DNA of 64,000 bases from Pseudomonas sp. NCCP-436 (GTDB lineage Bacteria; Pseudomonadota; Gammaproteobacteria; Pseudomonadales; Pseudomonadaceae). The stretch spans positions 150,239 through 214,238 of the forward strand of contig NZ_BPLZ01000007.1 of NCBI RefSeq assembly GCF_019656335.1. Direction: 5' to 3'. The stretch's first letter is position 1. Every line of letters starts with the position of its first letter. The position numbers and the translations under genes are program-made. Positions 1 through 11,488 of this stretch are shown here, in pieces. Below the pieces are notes generated by a model. It was given only the letters and a program-made list of their open reading frames with translations, was not told where the DNA came from and made no database searches.

Positions 1-141
1 GACGGGCAGCCCGGCTACTTCCAGCAGGAGCTGTTCGTCTATGGACGTGGCGGACAGTTCTGCAAGCATTGTGGTTCGACGCTGCGAGAGATCCGACTGG
101 GTCAGCGCTCCAGCGTCTACTGTCCGCGCTGCCAGCGCTGA
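1..141 (+). CDS. mutM: Formamidopyrimidine-DNA glycosylase, C-terminal end (partial)
   Basis: Reading in frame from base 1 gives 46 residues and a TGA stop. They include [15 protein letters not shown] and end in VYCPRCQR. This is the C-terminal zinc finger (Cys-X2-Cys ... Cys-X2-Cys) of MutM/Fpg, the base-excision repair enzyme that removes 8-oxoguanine and formamidopyrimidines. The N-terminal catalytic proline and helix-two-turn-helix lie outside the window. The stop is 37 bases before the next gene, on the same strand. Nei shares the fold, but the finger wording and the genomic position fit MutM best. Confidence 0.93.
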   Translation, partial: DGQPGYFQQELFVYGRGGQFCKHCGSTLREIRLGQRSSVYCPRCQR

Positions 142-178
142 CGAGCAGGGTAACGACCAGCACGACTAAGGATCATCG

Positions 179-757
179 ATGTCCGGCAATTTCCTTCCGC
201 CCAACCGTGCCGCCGAATGGCTTGGGCGCAGCGTCCTGAAACTCATGGGCTGGCGTATCGAGGGACAACTGCCGGCATTGAACAAGTTCGTCGCTATCGG
301 TGCCCACCATACGTCCAACTGGGATTTTGTGGTGTTCATCGCGCTGAAGTTCGTACTGCGCCTCAATGTCCGCTGGTTCGGCAAGCACAGCATCTTTCGC
401 TGGCCGTTCGGTGGCCTGTTGCGCGCCTGGGGCGGCATCCCGATTCGTCGCGACCGCCAGGGCAACACCGTGGAACAGGCGGTACAGGCCTTTCGTGAGC
501 ATGACAACTTCATCCTGGTGCTGTCGCCGGAGGGTACGCGCAAGAAGGTCGAGCGCTGGAAGATGGGCTTCTATCACATCGCCCTTGGCGCAGGCGTACC
601 CATCGTTCTGGGGGCGCTGGACTACGGAAACCGGCGTGTGGTGATCGGCCCGGTCTTTCATCCCACGGGGGACGAGAAGGCGGATCTGGCGGCAATCTTC
701 GAATTCTTCAGGCCGTTCGTGCCGAAGAAACCGGAATATGCCTTTCACGGCGATTGA
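179..757 (+). CDS. 1-acyl-sn-glycerol-3-phosphate acyltransferase family protein
   Basis: A 192-residue PlsC-like acyltransferase. The family transfers acyl groups to lysophosphatidate or related lysolipids at the inner membrane. The catalytic motif appears as HHTSNWD near residues 43-49 (H-X4-D form), and the acceptor motif as SPEGTRKK near residues 116-123. An AAGG Shine-Dalgarno sits just upstream of the ATG. The protein is shorter than PlsC itself (about 240-260 residues) and belongs to the compact subgroup often found next to mutM in pseudomonads. The substrate is not known from sequence; it may be a lysophospholipid or ornithine-lipid type acyltransferase. Confidence 0.82.
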   Translation: MSGNFLPPNRAAEWLGRSVLKLMGWRIEGQLPALNKFVAIGAHHTSNWDFVVFIALKFVLRLNVRWFGKHSIFRWPFGGLLRAWGGIPIRRDRQGNTVEQAVQAFREHDNFILVLSPEGTRKKVERWKMGFYHIALGAGVPIVLGALDYGNRRVVIGPVFHPTGDEKADLAAIFEFFRPFVPKKPEYAFHGD

Positions 758-835
758 TGTCCGTCACGCTGACAAGTGTCTAGGCGCTGTTATAGTTACT
801 GGCACTTTCCCGAATAACACCTGAAGGATCGACCC

Positions 836-1174
836 ATGAAAGCGCTTCGCACTCCCGCTGCTGTCCTGGCGCTGACCTCCGGCCTGCTGGCGCTGCCAGT
901 GCAGGCGGACGTAGCTCAGCAAAATGTCAGTGGCGATCCGTACTACTCCGTCGAGGCTCCCAAGGCATTTTCCATGATCGGCGATCTGGTTGTGGCGCGC
1001 CCGCTGTTGATCGGAGCAACTGCCGTGGGTGCCGTGGCTTTCGTGGTCAGCCTGCCGTTCACTGCCTTGGGCGGTAATGTGGGTGAAGCTGCCGAAGCTC
1101 TGGTAGTGGAGCCGGGGCGGGAAGCCTTCGTGCGTTGCTTGGGTTGCACCAGCAGCGGCTACAAGCACGACTGA
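836..1174 (+). CDS. Hypothetical small secreted or membrane protein
   Basis: A 112-residue protein that starts with a clear Sec signal peptide ([24 protein letters not shown], residues 1-24). A single hydrophobic segment follows near residues 50-75 ([19 protein letters not shown]), and a short C-terminal tail carries two cysteines (RCLGCTS). An AAGGA ribosome site precedes the ATG. It has its own terminator downstream, so it is probably monocistronic. I do not recognise a functional domain. The layout suggests an envelope protein anchored by one helix, possibly with a disulfide. Confidence 0.75.
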   Translation: MKALRTPAAVLALTSGLLALPVQADVAQQNVSGDPYYSVEAPKAFSMIGDLVVARPLLIGATAVGAVAFVVSLPFTALGGNVGEAAEALVVEPGREAFVRCLGCTSSGYKHD

Positions 1175-1195
1175 TTCGCGGGTAAGCTCTGCAGC

Positions 1196-1230
1196 GGCCT
1201 CTCGCCTCTCCCGGGGCGAGAGGCCGTTTT
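1196..1230 (+). terminator. Rho-independent terminator after the hypothetical gene
   Basis: A perfect 11-base-pair stem (GGCCTCTCGCC at 1196-1206 with GGCGAGAGGCC at 1215-1225) encloses an 8-base loop and is followed by GTTTT. It lies 22 bases after the stop of the preceding gene. Confidence 0.85.
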
Positions 1231-1301
1231 GCGTCCGGGGGTGCGATGTGGCGCGCCTGCCGCTGTACAGGTAGTGCCCGATTAGGATGAAAGGGGGGGC
1301 A

Positions 1302-3140
1302 ATGAAGTACCTGCGCTGGGTCATGCTGTTGCTGATGGTGCTGGGTTTGATGGCCTCGTTCTGGTTCAGTCAGGGCTGGCTTCAGTTGTGCGCGGGGCTG
1401 GCGGTGTTCCTGTTCGGCATGCAGTGTCTGGAGGAGGGCCTGCGACAGCTGGCCGGCAGCAAGCTGGAGCAGATTCTTGGGCACAGCACTGCGACGCCAT
1501 TTAAAGGGCTGTTATTCGGGGTTGGTGGCACTCTGCTACTGCAGTCCAGCACGCTGGTGTCGCTGCTGACTATTGCTTTCATCAGTACCGGGTTGATCCA
1601 ACTGGCAGGGGGCATCGCCATTCTCTTTGGCGCCAACCTTGGTGCCACCAGTGGCATCTGGCTGCTGGCGCTGGCCGGGCAGAATCTCAGTCTCAGTCCG
1701 CTGGCTCTGCCGCTGCTGGTGTTCGGTGTGCTGGCTGGTTTCTTCGGAAGCAGAAGCAAGTCGGCCGGGCGGATTGTGCTGGGTGTTGCCTTCATCTTCC
1801 TCGGCATCGATCAGATCAAGGAGGGCTTCTCCAGCTTCGGCGACGGTCTGGACATGACCGGCTATCAGGAAGGTGGCCTGCGCGGCGCCCTGCTGTTCAC
1901 CGCCATCGGCATGGCCATCACCGTGGTGCTACAGTCCAGCCATGCCACGCTGATGCTGACCCTGGCGGCGCTGGCCGGTGGTCAGCTGGAACTGGGCCAG
2001 AGCCTGGCCATCGCCATTGGCTCGAACGTCGGTAGCAGTGTGACCACCGGATTCGTCGGCTCGCTGGGGGGAAATCGCAGTGGCCAGCGGTTGGCGCTGG
2101 CTCATGTGCTGTTCAATCTGGTCACCGGGGTGTTGGCGTTCGTGCTGTTGCAGCCGCTTACCTGGCTGGTGCTCAAGCTGGCCGGCTTGCTGGGCCTGAG
2201 CGACAACAGCCTGATCCAGCTGGCGATGTTCCATACCCTGTTCAACGCCATGGGCGTGCTGCTGTTCTGGCCGTTGCAGGGGCGCCTGGCGCAGCAGCTG
2301 ATTCGCTGGTTGCCGGAGCGTAGTGAGCCGCAGGTACTGATCACCGAGCTGGCGATGCCTGCGGCCATAAGCGAGCCGGAGCGCACCCGGGCGCGTTACC
2401 TCAATGAAAGGGCACTGGACTCGGTAGAGTCGGCGTCAGTGGCGGTGGTGCAGGAGTTGGGACACCTTGGGCGCTTGAGTCTGGAGGTGATCTGTCACGC
2501 GCTCTTCCTACCGGTGGACCAACTGGCACAGGCTCGGGCCGACGAACGCCTGCTGCAAGCCCGGCCCGGTCCCGGAGGCTTCGATGCCGATCATCTGTAC
2601 CAGTGCCACATCAAGGGCGTATATGCGGATCTGCTGAGTTTCATGGGGCGCATGGAGCTGCCGATGGATGAGGCGCATCAGCAATTCTGGGTCGGCTGTC
2701 AGTTGGCTGCGCTGCAACTGGTGGATGCGGTCAAGGATGCCAAGCACCTGCAGAAGAATCTCGGCCATTACCTTGAAGCATCGCCTTCGGCTGTGCGCGA
2801 GGCCTATGTGGAATTGCGGCGCCACCTGCTGTTCAGCCTGCACGAAGTGCGCGAGCTGGCCCGCGCAGATCTGCCGGAGGAGGCCTGGCGCTCGCGCCTG
2901 CAATGGCTGGACGGGCAGGCGGCGGGCTTCGATGCGCAGTTCCGCCAGCGCCTGTTCGCCGATGTGCGCAACGGTCGTCTCGACGGCCTGCAGACCAGTT
3001 CCTTGATGAACGACCTGGGCTACGTCAGTCGTATTTTCCAGAGCTTGCGCAATGTCCTGATGCTGGGCGACGAGCAGGCGCTGTTCCGAGAACTGCGACG
3101 CCTGGGGGAGGACGGGGAAAGGCTGATCCAGCTTGCCTGA
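1302..3140 (+). CDS. Na/Pi cotransporter family protein
   Basis: A 612-residue membrane protein of the NptA/YjbB family, which moves phosphate with sodium across the inner membrane. The N-terminal half has about nine hydrophobic segments. It carries the two inverted-repeat signature loops with QSS (LLLQSSTLVSLL near residue 80 and VLQSSHATLML near residue 210). The C-terminal part, from about residue 355, is soluble, helical and PhoU-like. An in-frame ATG lies upstream at 1287, but the run AGGGGGGG ends just before 1302 and is a better ribosome site, so I chose 1302. It converges on ggt with a 23-base gap. Bacterial homologs often export phosphate, so the direction of transport is uncertain. 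Confidence 0.88.
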   Translation: MKYLRWVMLLLMVLGLMASFWFSQGWLQLCAGLAVFLFGMQCLEEGLRQLAGSKLEQILGHSTATPFKGLLFGVGGTLLLQSSTLVSLLTIAFISTGLIQLAGGIAILFGANLGATSGIWLLALAGQNLSLSPLALPLLVFGVLAGFFGSRSKSAGRIVLGVAFIFLGIDQIKEGFSSFGDGLDMTGYQEGGLRGALLFTAIGMAITVVLQSSHATLMLTLAALAGGQLELGQSLAIAIGSNVGSSVTTGFVGSLGGNRSGQRLALAHVLFNLVTGVLAFVLLQPLTWLVLKLAGLLGLSDNSLIQLAMFHTLFNAMGVLLFWPLQGRLAQQLIRWLPERSEPQVLITELAMPAAISEPERTRARYLNERALDSVESASVAVVQELGHLGRLSLEVICHALFLPVDQLAQARADERLLQARPGPGGFDADHLYQCHIKGVYADLLSFMGRMELPMDEAHQQFWVGCQLAALQLVDAVKDAKHLQKNLGHYLEASPSAVREAYVELRRHLLFSLHEVRELARADLPEEAWRSRLQWLDGQAAGFDAQFRQRLFADVRNGRLDGLQTSSLMNDLGYVSRIFQSLRNVLMLGDEQALFRELRRLGEDGERLIQLA

Positions 3141-3163
3141 GGGGCTCCCGGGCGCTGTAGCGC

Positions 3164-4828
3164 TCAGTTGCCGGTCGCCGTGCTGCCTATGCCGCGTGGA
3201 TCGCTGGCCGCCTGTACCGTGCCGCTGCGTTTGTCCCAGAACAGCACCTGCTGGTTGCCGTAAGTCCGCTCCAGACGTTTTAGGTTGTGACCGCGGCGTT
3301 CGAGTTCGGTGATCTGCGTCGCATTGAACGTGTCCGGCTCATGTTCGAGTACATCGGGCATGAACTGGTGGTGATAGCGCGGTACGCCGGGCCAACGCTC
3401 GATCGGTTGACCGTCGAGGTATTCGAGCATTGCCAGTAACACCATGCTGGGAATGCGGCTGCCGCCGGGTGTGCCAAAGGCGGCAAAACTGTCGCCATCC
3501 TCGATGAAGCTGGGGCTCATGGACGACAGCGGGCGTTTGCCGGCAGCGACCGCATTGACCGGGCTACCGGTCAGGCCATAGGCGTTGGTACCCTGTACGT
3601 CGGCGGCGAAGTCGTCCATCTCGTTATTGAGCAGCACGCCGGTGCCCGGCACAGTGAAGGCGGCGCCGAACGGTAGGTTGATCGACAGGGTGGCGGATAC
3701 GGCATTGCCTTCGCGGTCGAGGATGGCAAAGTGGGTGGTGTGGTCGCCCTCGTGCCAACGGGTGGCCGGCGCCAGACTGCTGCTGGGGGTGGCGTGGAAG
3801 GCGTCGATACTGGCGGCCAGGGCTGCCAGATGCGCAGGAGCCAGCAGTTGCTCCAGCGGGTTGTCGACAAAATCCGGATCGCCCAGCAGGCTGCGGTCGC
3901 GGTAGGCGCGGCGCAGGGCCTCCACGACATAGTGCACCCGCTGTACCGGTTCGGCCTCGCGCCAGGGCAGACGGGAGAGGATCGCCAGGCTCTGTGCCAG
4001 TGCCACGCCGCCGGCTGAGGGTGGTGGTGCGCTGATCAGTTCACGACCATCGTCCAGGGTGAAGTGCAAGGGGGGGCGGCGAACCACCTGGTACTGCAGA
4101 AGATCCTCGGTCGTCCAGATGCCCCCGGCCTGTCGCACGCCGTCAACCAGTCGCTCAGCCAGCGGGCCGGCATAGAAACCGGCGCGGCCGTGTTCGGCAA
4201 GTGTTTGCAGGGTCGCGGCCAGCTCGGGCTGGCGCAGCAGATACCCTTCGCCGGGTATGTTGCCTTCATCGAGAAACAGTCGGGCGCTTTCCGCATCATT
4301 GCGCAGGGCGGCCAGACGCCAGCCGGTTCGCTCGCGATAGACAGAATCCACCGCAAACCCTGCTTCAGCCAGATGGATTGCCGGCGCCAGGCTGCTGCTC
4401 AGTGGCAGTCGCCCATGACGTTCGGCGAGCTCCACCAGTGCCGCTGGCAGTCCGGGGATGGCCGCCGCCAGTGCGCCGTCCAGGGAAAGCTGGCGCTGTA
4501 CCTGGCCGTTGCGTACGTAGAGATCGGCATCGGCCTGTAGCGGTGCGCGCTCGCGGGCATCGAGAAAAACGTAGTCGGCCACTTCGCCGGCTTTGCGCAG
4601 GAGGAAGAAGCCGCCGCCGCCGATGCCCGATCCATAGGGTTCGACCACGGCCAGCGCGGCACTGGCGGCAATGGCGGCATCAAAGGCGTTGCCACCGGCT
4701 TCCAGCATCTGTCGGGCGGCGGCGGTGGCAGCCGGGTGGGCTGTGGCGATGGCAGACTGCTGGGGAGCTGCCTGGATCAGCAGGCTGCTACCGAGCAGCA
4801 GGGTGGCAAGCAGGAGCTGGCGCAGCAT
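3164..4828 (-). CDS. ggt: Gamma-glutamyltransferase (glutathione hydrolase)
   Basis: A 554-residue periplasmic enzyme. It hydrolyses glutathione and transfers the gamma-glutamyl group to amino acids or water. A signal peptide covers residues 1-20 (MLRQLLLATLLLGSSLLIQA). GSGIGGGGFFLL near residue 70 is the substrate-site glycine loop. GDHTTHFAILD near residue 365 holds the nucleophilic threonine that becomes the N-terminus of the small subunit after autoprocessing. TPGGSRIPSMVL near residue 455 is the small-subunit glycine loop. The length is typical of the unprocessed precursor. It faces the Na/Pi transporter tail to tail. Confidence 0.94.
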   Translation of the reverse strand: MLRQLLLATLLLGSSLLIQAAPQQSAIATAHPAATAAARQMLEAGGNAFDAAIAASAALAVVEPYGSGIGGGGFFLLRKAGEVADYVFLDARERAPLQADADLYVRNGQVQRQLSLDGALAAAIPGLPAALVELAERHGRLPLSSSLAPAIHLAEAGFAVDSVYRERTGWRLAALRNDAESARLFLDEGNIPGEGYLLRQPELAATLQTLAEHGRAGFYAGPLAERLVDGVRQAGGIWTTEDLLQYQVVRRPPLHFTLDDGRELISAPPPSAGGVALAQSLAILSRLPWREAEPVQRVHYVVEALRRAYRDRSLLGDPDFVDNPLEQLLAPAHLAALAASIDAFHATPSSSLAPATRWHEGDHTTHFAILDREGNAVSATLSINLPFGAAFTVPGTGVLLNNEMDDFAADVQGTNAYGLTGSPVNAVAAGKRPLSSMSPSFIEDGDSFAAFGTPGGSRIPSMVLLAMLEYLDGQPIERWPGVPRYHHQFMPDVLEHEPDTFNATQITELERRGHNLKRLERTYGNQQVLFWDKRSGTVQAASDPRGIGSTATGN

Positions 4829-4891
4829 GGGGTGTTTCCGGTTGGCCTGGGAGGCTGCAAGCTTAGCAGCCGTGGCCGGTAGCCGGGTGAA

Positions 4892-7470
<2,579 letters not shown>

Positions 7471-7527
7471 TTCACCTTCTCTTCTTGTAGTAGGGCCGTC
7501 TGGAGTCACGAGCTTGGTGCTCGTCCT

Positions 7528-7593
7528 CATCGCGGATAAATCCGCTCCTACACAAACGGCCCGTATCCCGTGGGAGCGGCTTCAGCCGCGATG
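7528..7593. repeat. Pair of inverted REP elements (REPIN-like)
   Basis: Two Pseudomonas-type REP sequences face each other. One, at 7528-7552, has the core CGCGGATAAATCCGC followed by TCCTAC. The other, at 7570-7593, has GGGAGCGGCTTCAGCCGCG. Each is an imperfect hairpin with the conserved GGAGCGG/CCGCTCC head. They lie in the 141-base gap between laoB and laoA, so they are transcribed within the operon and may act as an mRNA-stabilising or attenuating element. Confidence 0.85.
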
Positions 7594-7611
7594 CTCTCTG
7601 CAGTTGGGCCG

Positions 7612-8157
7612 TCATACGGTCGGTGGGCCGGGGTAGCCGCAATGAGCCCAGGCTTCCTGGCGGCTGTACCAAGCCATCATCACCAGTTGCAGCAGCGAGG
7701 CGTGGCCCATGCGCAGCAGGCTCAGGCTGCTGTTCTGCCAGCGGCTGAGGAAATTGCGCACGTCATCGGCACTGGCGCTGTCCCAGCTGCCCCATACGCC
7801 GGTCAGCGGGCCGCGGGTAAGCGGCAGGGCCAGCACGTCGAACAGCTGCACGGTGAGTTTCAGCATCTGCGGCGACAGGTGCGCCAGGCCGTTGTCGAGA
7901 CTCTTCAATGTGCCCTCGATGGCCTGCGGCATCCGCTCGGCGCTGACGGCGCCATCCAGCATCACCGGGATCAGCGCACGCAGAAATGGCAGGTCGCTGC
8001 TGCGCAGGATCAGATAGCCGCTGGCCGGGGTGCTGGCCGAACAGCCGCTGAGGGTGGCAGTCAGCCCGGCAGTGCCGAGCAGCGCCGAGCCCAGCAGGCC
8101 GACCTTGAGCAGGCTGCGCCGCGACAGTTGCGGCGCGCTGAGGGTGGTGTCGTTCAT
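7612..8157 (-). CDS. laoB: Twin-arginine signal protein, partner of the alcohol dehydrogenase
   Basis: A 181-residue protein. SRRSLLKVGLLGSALLG is a Tat signal sequence (twin arginine near residues 13-14). It is followed by LSGCSAS, which resembles a lipobox, so the protein may be an exported lipoprotein. The remainder resembles the small, gluconate-dehydrogenase-subunit-3-like partners of GMC dehydrogenases. In the Lao system LaoB is encoded between the two dehydrogenases and is needed with them. I chose ATG 8157, preceded by GGTG, over the GTG at 8169. It probably helps LaoA reach or act at the membrane; the mechanism is not visible in sequence. Confidence 0.78.
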   Translation of the reverse strand: MNDTTLSAPQLSRRSLLKVGLLGSALLGTAGLTATLSGCSASTPASGYLILRSSDLPFLRALIPVMLDGAVSAERMPQAIEGTLKSLDNGLAHLSPQMLKLTVQLFDVLALPLTRGPLTGVWGSWDSASADDVRNFLSRWQNSSLSLLRMGHASLLQLVMMAWYSRQEAWAHCGYPGPPTV

Positions 8158-8199
8158 TGTTGTTATCACCAGGCGTAGAGCGGGCTCTGCCCGCGTTGA

Positions 8200-9630
8200 T
8201 CAGCGTACGAACAGCTTGTAGACCAGCTTCTGGATCGCCTTGCCATAGGGCGGGTAGATCAGCCGTGCGGCGTTGAAGCGCTGCTTGATGAACACGCCCT
8301 TGGCCTTGCTGAAGGTCAGGAAGCCTTCGTGGCCGTGGTAGTGGCCCATGCCCGACGGGCCGACGCCGCCGAACGGCATATCGTCCTGGGCGACATGCAG
8401 CAGGGTGTCGTTCAGGCACACGCCGCCGGAGTGGGTCTCGTGCAGCACGCGCTGTTGCTCGCGCTTGTCGTAGCCGAAGTAGTACAGCGCCAGTGGCCGC
8501 GGTCGTGCGTTGACGTAGGCGAAGGCGTCTTCGATGCGATCGTAGGGAACGATCGGCAGCAGCGGGCCGAAGATCTCGTCCTGCATCAGCTTCATGTCGT
8601 CATTGACGTCCAGCACCAGGCTCTGTGGCAGGCGTCGGCCCTGCGCCTCGGGGTAGAGCGCGACGATGCGCGCGCCTTTGGCCTCGGCGTCCTGCAGGTA
8701 GCCGTTGAGGCGGGCCAGCTGGCGCTCGTTGATGATCGCGGTGTAGTCCGGGTTGTCCTTGAGCTGCGGGTAGAAACGCTGCACCGCCTCGCGATAGGCG
8801 CTGACGAAGCCGTCGACGCGGTTACGCGGCACCAGCACGTAGTCCGGTGCCACGCAGGTCTGCCCGGCGTTGAGGGTCTTGCCGAAGGCGATGCGCTCGG
8901 CGGCATCCGCCAGCGGCACCTCGGCTGAAACGATGGCAGGCGACTTGCCGCCCAGTTCCAGGGTCACCGGAGTCAGGTTCTCGGCGGCGGCGCGCATCAC
9001 ATGCTTGCCGATGCTGGTGGCACCGGTGAACAGCAGGTGATCGAACGGCAGCTTTGAAAAGGCCATGCCGACTTCCGCTTCGCCCAGCACTACGCTGACC
9101 AGATCCTCGGGGAAGATCCGTGCCAGCAGATCCTTGACCAGCTGCGAAGTAACCGGCGTGGACTCGCTCATCTTGATCATCACCCGGTTGCCGGCGACCA
9201 GTGCCCCGGTCAGCGGGCCGATGGCGAGAAACAGGGGGTAGTTCCACGGCACGATGATGCCGACCACGCCCAGCGGCTGATAAATAACCTTGGCCGAAGC
9301 CGGCATGAACTGCATGCCAACGCTGCGCCGCGAGGGTTTCATCCACTTGCGGATGTGCCGGATGGCGTAGTCGATACCGTGCAGGCTGGGCATCAGCTCG
9401 GCGAGCAGGGTCTCGTCGGCGGAGCGATTGCTGAAGTCTTCGCTGATGGCCTGGATCAGCGCCTGTTTCTCCTGGACGAGCAGCTGGCGCAGGGTCTTGA
9501 GCCACTGGATGCGCTGCTCGGCCGGAGGCATGGGATTGCCGGCGAACGCCGTGCGCTGTAGGGCGAAGGTGCTTTGCATCTGCTCGACTGACTGCGGGGT
9601 TTGGAGCGGGTGTGCGACGTCGGCGGCCAT
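8200..9630 (-). CDS. laoC: Coniferyl-aldehyde-dehydrogenase-type aldehyde dehydrogenase
   Basis: A 476-residue NAD(P)-dependent aldehyde dehydrogenase. The catalytic glutamate region reads TLELGGKSPAIV near residue 203 and the nucleophilic cysteine lies in GQTCVAPDY near residue 241. The PWNYP cofactor-loop motif is at about residue 115. It groups with coniferyl aldehyde and long-chain fatty aldehyde dehydrogenases that have a C-terminal hydrophobic tail. In the Lao context it converts the fatty aldehyde made by LaoA to the acid, feeding beta-oxidation. A GAGGA site supports 9630; the upstream ATG at 9666 lacks one. It is the first gene of the leftward operon, divergent from the TetR gene. 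Confidence 0.87.
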   Translation of the reverse strand: MAADVAHPLQTPQSVEQMQSTFALQRTAFAGNPMPPAEQRIQWLKTLRQLLVQEKQALIQAISEDFSNRSADETLLAELMPSLHGIDYAIRHIRKWMKPSRRSVGMQFMPASAKVIYQPLGVVGIIVPWNYPLFLAIGPLTGALVAGNRVMIKMSESTPVTSQLVKDLLARIFPEDLVSVVLGEAEVGMAFSKLPFDHLLFTGATSIGKHVMRAAAENLTPVTLELGGKSPAIVSAEVPLADAAERIAFGKTLNAGQTCVAPDYVLVPRNRVDGFVSAYREAVQRFYPQLKDNPDYTAIINERQLARLNGYLQDAEAKGARIVALYPEAQGRRLPQSLVLDVNDDMKLMQDEIFGPLLPIVPYDRIEDAFAYVNARPRPLALYYFGYDKREQQRVLHETHSGGVCLNDTLLHVAQDDMPFGGVGPSGMGHYHGHEGFLTFSKAKGVFIKQRFNAARLIYPPYGKAIQKLVYKLFVR

Positions 9631-9690
9631 GGCGTGATCCTCGGCAGGGCGGTTGGCGGCAGGCACTGTCGGGCCGGCTGAGCTGGATTT

Positions 9691-9727
9691 TTAGAGTAAT
9701 TGCTCTAATCTGTCAAACAGCCGTTTG
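9691..9727. promoter_or_regulatory. Candidate LaoR operator: two adjacent palindromes
   Basis: TTAGAGTAATTGCTCTAA at 9691-9708 is an almost perfect 18-base palindrome with 6-base arms TTAGAG/CTCTAA. It is followed at 9714-9727 by CAAAC-N4-GTTTG. Both lie in the short divergent region between laoC and the TetR gene, the expected place for a TetR repressor site. The assignment to LaoR is inference. Confidence 0.6.
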
Positions 9728-9811
9728 TGAGTAGTTGTGCAGCCCCGGGGTAACGCCGCGAGAGCTGCGCCTGTATCTTTGTTTCCTTTTGCAATTGAGT
9801 CGAGCCGCGTG

Positions 9812-10468
9812 ATGGCGCCATCGAAGACCCGTGACCGCATCGTTGCAGCCAGTCTGGCCCTGTTCAACGGCCAGGGCGAGCGCAATGTCACCACCAACCA
9901 CATTGCCGCACATCTGGGCATCTCCCCGGGCAACCTGTACTACCACTTCCGCAACAAGCAGATGATCATCGCCGAGCTGTTCGCGCAGTACGAAGAGCGG
10001 GTCGACAGCTTCCTGCGGCTGCCGGTCGGTCGCGCCCTGACGATGGAGGACAAGACCTTCTACCTGGAGGCGCTGCTGGCGGCCATGTGGCACTACCGCT
10101 TCCTGCACCGCGATCTGGAGCACTTGCTCGATGCCGATACGGAACTGGCTGAACGCTATCGGGCCTTTGCCCGGCGCTGCCTGGATGGCGCCCGGACGAT
10201 CTACCAAGGCTTCGTCGAGGCCGGCATTCTTGAGGTGACGCCGGCACAGACCGAGGCGCTGACGCTTAACGCCTGGATCATCATGACCTCCTGGGTGCGC
10301 TTTCTCTGCAGCACCGGCACGCATTCGGACAACCTCAGCCAGGACAGCATGCGCCGCGGTATTTATCAGGTGCTGGCGCTGGAAAGTGGTTATGTGACGC
10401 CATCAGCGCGGGTGGCGCTGGAGGCGCTCTGCGAGCGGCTCTATGTACCGCTGGAGCAGGTCCTCTGA
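9812..10468 (+). CDS. laoR: TetR/AcrR-family regulator of the alcohol oxidation operon
   Basis: A 218-residue regulator. Residues 5-55 form the TetR DNA-binding domain, with the helix-turn-helix TTNHIAAHLGISPGNLYYHF. The C-terminal domain is a DUF-type ligand pocket of the kind seen in pseudomonad lipid regulators. It is divergent from laoCBA, matching LaoR, a repressor relieved by long-chain alcohol or aldehyde metabolites. The open frame begins at 9737, but the family starts close to the HTH, so I chose ATG 9812; the ribosome site is weak. The last 28 bases overlap the convergent hydrolase gene. Confidence 0.82.
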   Translation: MAPSKTRDRIVAASLALFNGQGERNVTTNHIAAHLGISPGNLYYHFRNKQMIIAELFAQYEERVDSFLRLPVGRALTMEDKTFYLEALLAAMWHYRFLHRDLEHLLDADTELAERYRAFARRCLDGARTIYQGFVEAGILEVTPAQTEALTLNAWIIMTSWVRFLCSTGTHSDNLSQDSMRRGIYQVLALESGYVTPSARVALEALCERLYVPLEQVL

Positions 10469-11448
10469 GTGATCGCCGCGAGCCAGGCCGGGATGCGCCG
10501 TTCCAGGTAGTAACCGGGGCTGCGCGGGCTGCCGTCGACAAAGCCGACATGGCCGCCGCGGGAGTGCAGCTCGAACTCGGTGACAGACGATAGTTCGCCT
10601 GGCTCCGGTAGGCTGTGGCGGAAGATGAAGGGGTCATCTTCGGCCTGAATGATCAGCGTACGCGTGCGGATTTTTCCCAGGTAGAAGCGGCTTGAGGCGC
10701 GGTGGTAGTAGTCATGGGCATCGGTGAAGCCGTGCAGCGGCGCGGTGATGCGCCCGTCGAAATCCCAGAAGGTGCGCATGCCGTCCAGCGGGCCGAGGCG
10801 TTTCAGTACCGACAGGCGCTCGCTTTGCCCCTGTTCGCTGAACAGGCGCTGCTTGTTGTTCACGTAGGCGACCATCTCGCGCATGAAGTGCGCCTGGTAC
10901 ACCCGGGAGAAACCCAGGCCGATGCGGTCGGCGCACTGATCCAGACGAAACGGCACCGACACCGCCACGGCGCCTTGCAGCTGACTCTGCTTGCCGCTTT
11001 CGCCCAGGTACTTGAGCAGGACGTTGCCGCCCAGCGAATAGCCAACGGCGTATAGCGGAGCCAGCGGGCGTTGCGCACGCAGGTGATTGATCGCGGCGGC
11101 CAGGTCTTCGCTGGCGCCAGAGTGATAGCCGCGCGGTAGCAGATTCGGTTCGCCCGAGCAGCCGCGCCAGTTCAGCGCCACGCTGGCCCAGCCCCTGGCT
11201 GCCAGCGCCTGCTGCAGACCGAGGACGTAGAGCGAGCCGGAGCTGCCGGTCAGTCCGTGCAGCACCAGCACCAGCGGCGCATGGGCGTCGTGCGGGCCGT
11301 GCCAGTCCTGGTCGAGGAAGTCGCCATCGTCCAGCCATAGTCGTTCACGCCGCCGCTCCAGCCGGGGTGGCCGGCGACAGAGAGGATTCCACAGTGTCTG
11401 CAGGTGCGGGCCGGGAAGCCACCAGGCGGGTTTGAAGGTTGTCGACAT
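10441..11448 (-). CDS. YheT-family alpha/beta hydrolase
   Basis: A 335-residue hydrolase of the YheT/embryogenesis-associated group. WWLPGPHLQTLWNP is the family's N-terminal signature. VLHGLTGSSGS holds the oxyanion loop and AVGYSLGGNVLLKYLGE carries the nucleophilic serine elbow (GYSLGG). The catalytic His is probably in SRGGHVGF. The in vivo substrate is unknown; these enzymes act on lipid or ester substrates. The start could be GTG 11460, but ATG 11448 gives the usual N-terminus. It overlaps the 3' end of laoR. Confidence 0.85.
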   Translation of the reverse strand: MSTTFKPAWWLPGPHLQTLWNPLCRRPPRLERRRERLWLDDGDFLDQDWHGPHDAHAPLVLVLHGLTGSSGSLYVLGLQQALAARGWASVALNWRGCSGEPNLLPRGYHSGASEDLAAAINHLRAQRPLAPLYAVGYSLGGNVLLKYLGESGKQSQLQGAVAVSVPFRLDQCADRIGLGFSRVYQAHFMREMVAYVNNKQRLFSEQGQSERLSVLKRLGPLDGMRTFWDFDGRITAPLHGFTDAHDYYHRASSRFYLGKIRTRTLIIQAEDDPFIFRHSLPEPGELSSVTEFELHSRGGHVGFVDGSPRSPGYYLERRIPAWLAAITQRTCSSGT

Positions 11449-11488
11449 AGGGGCGGTCACGGAGTTCAGGCGTTCGCCGGCGCCGCTT

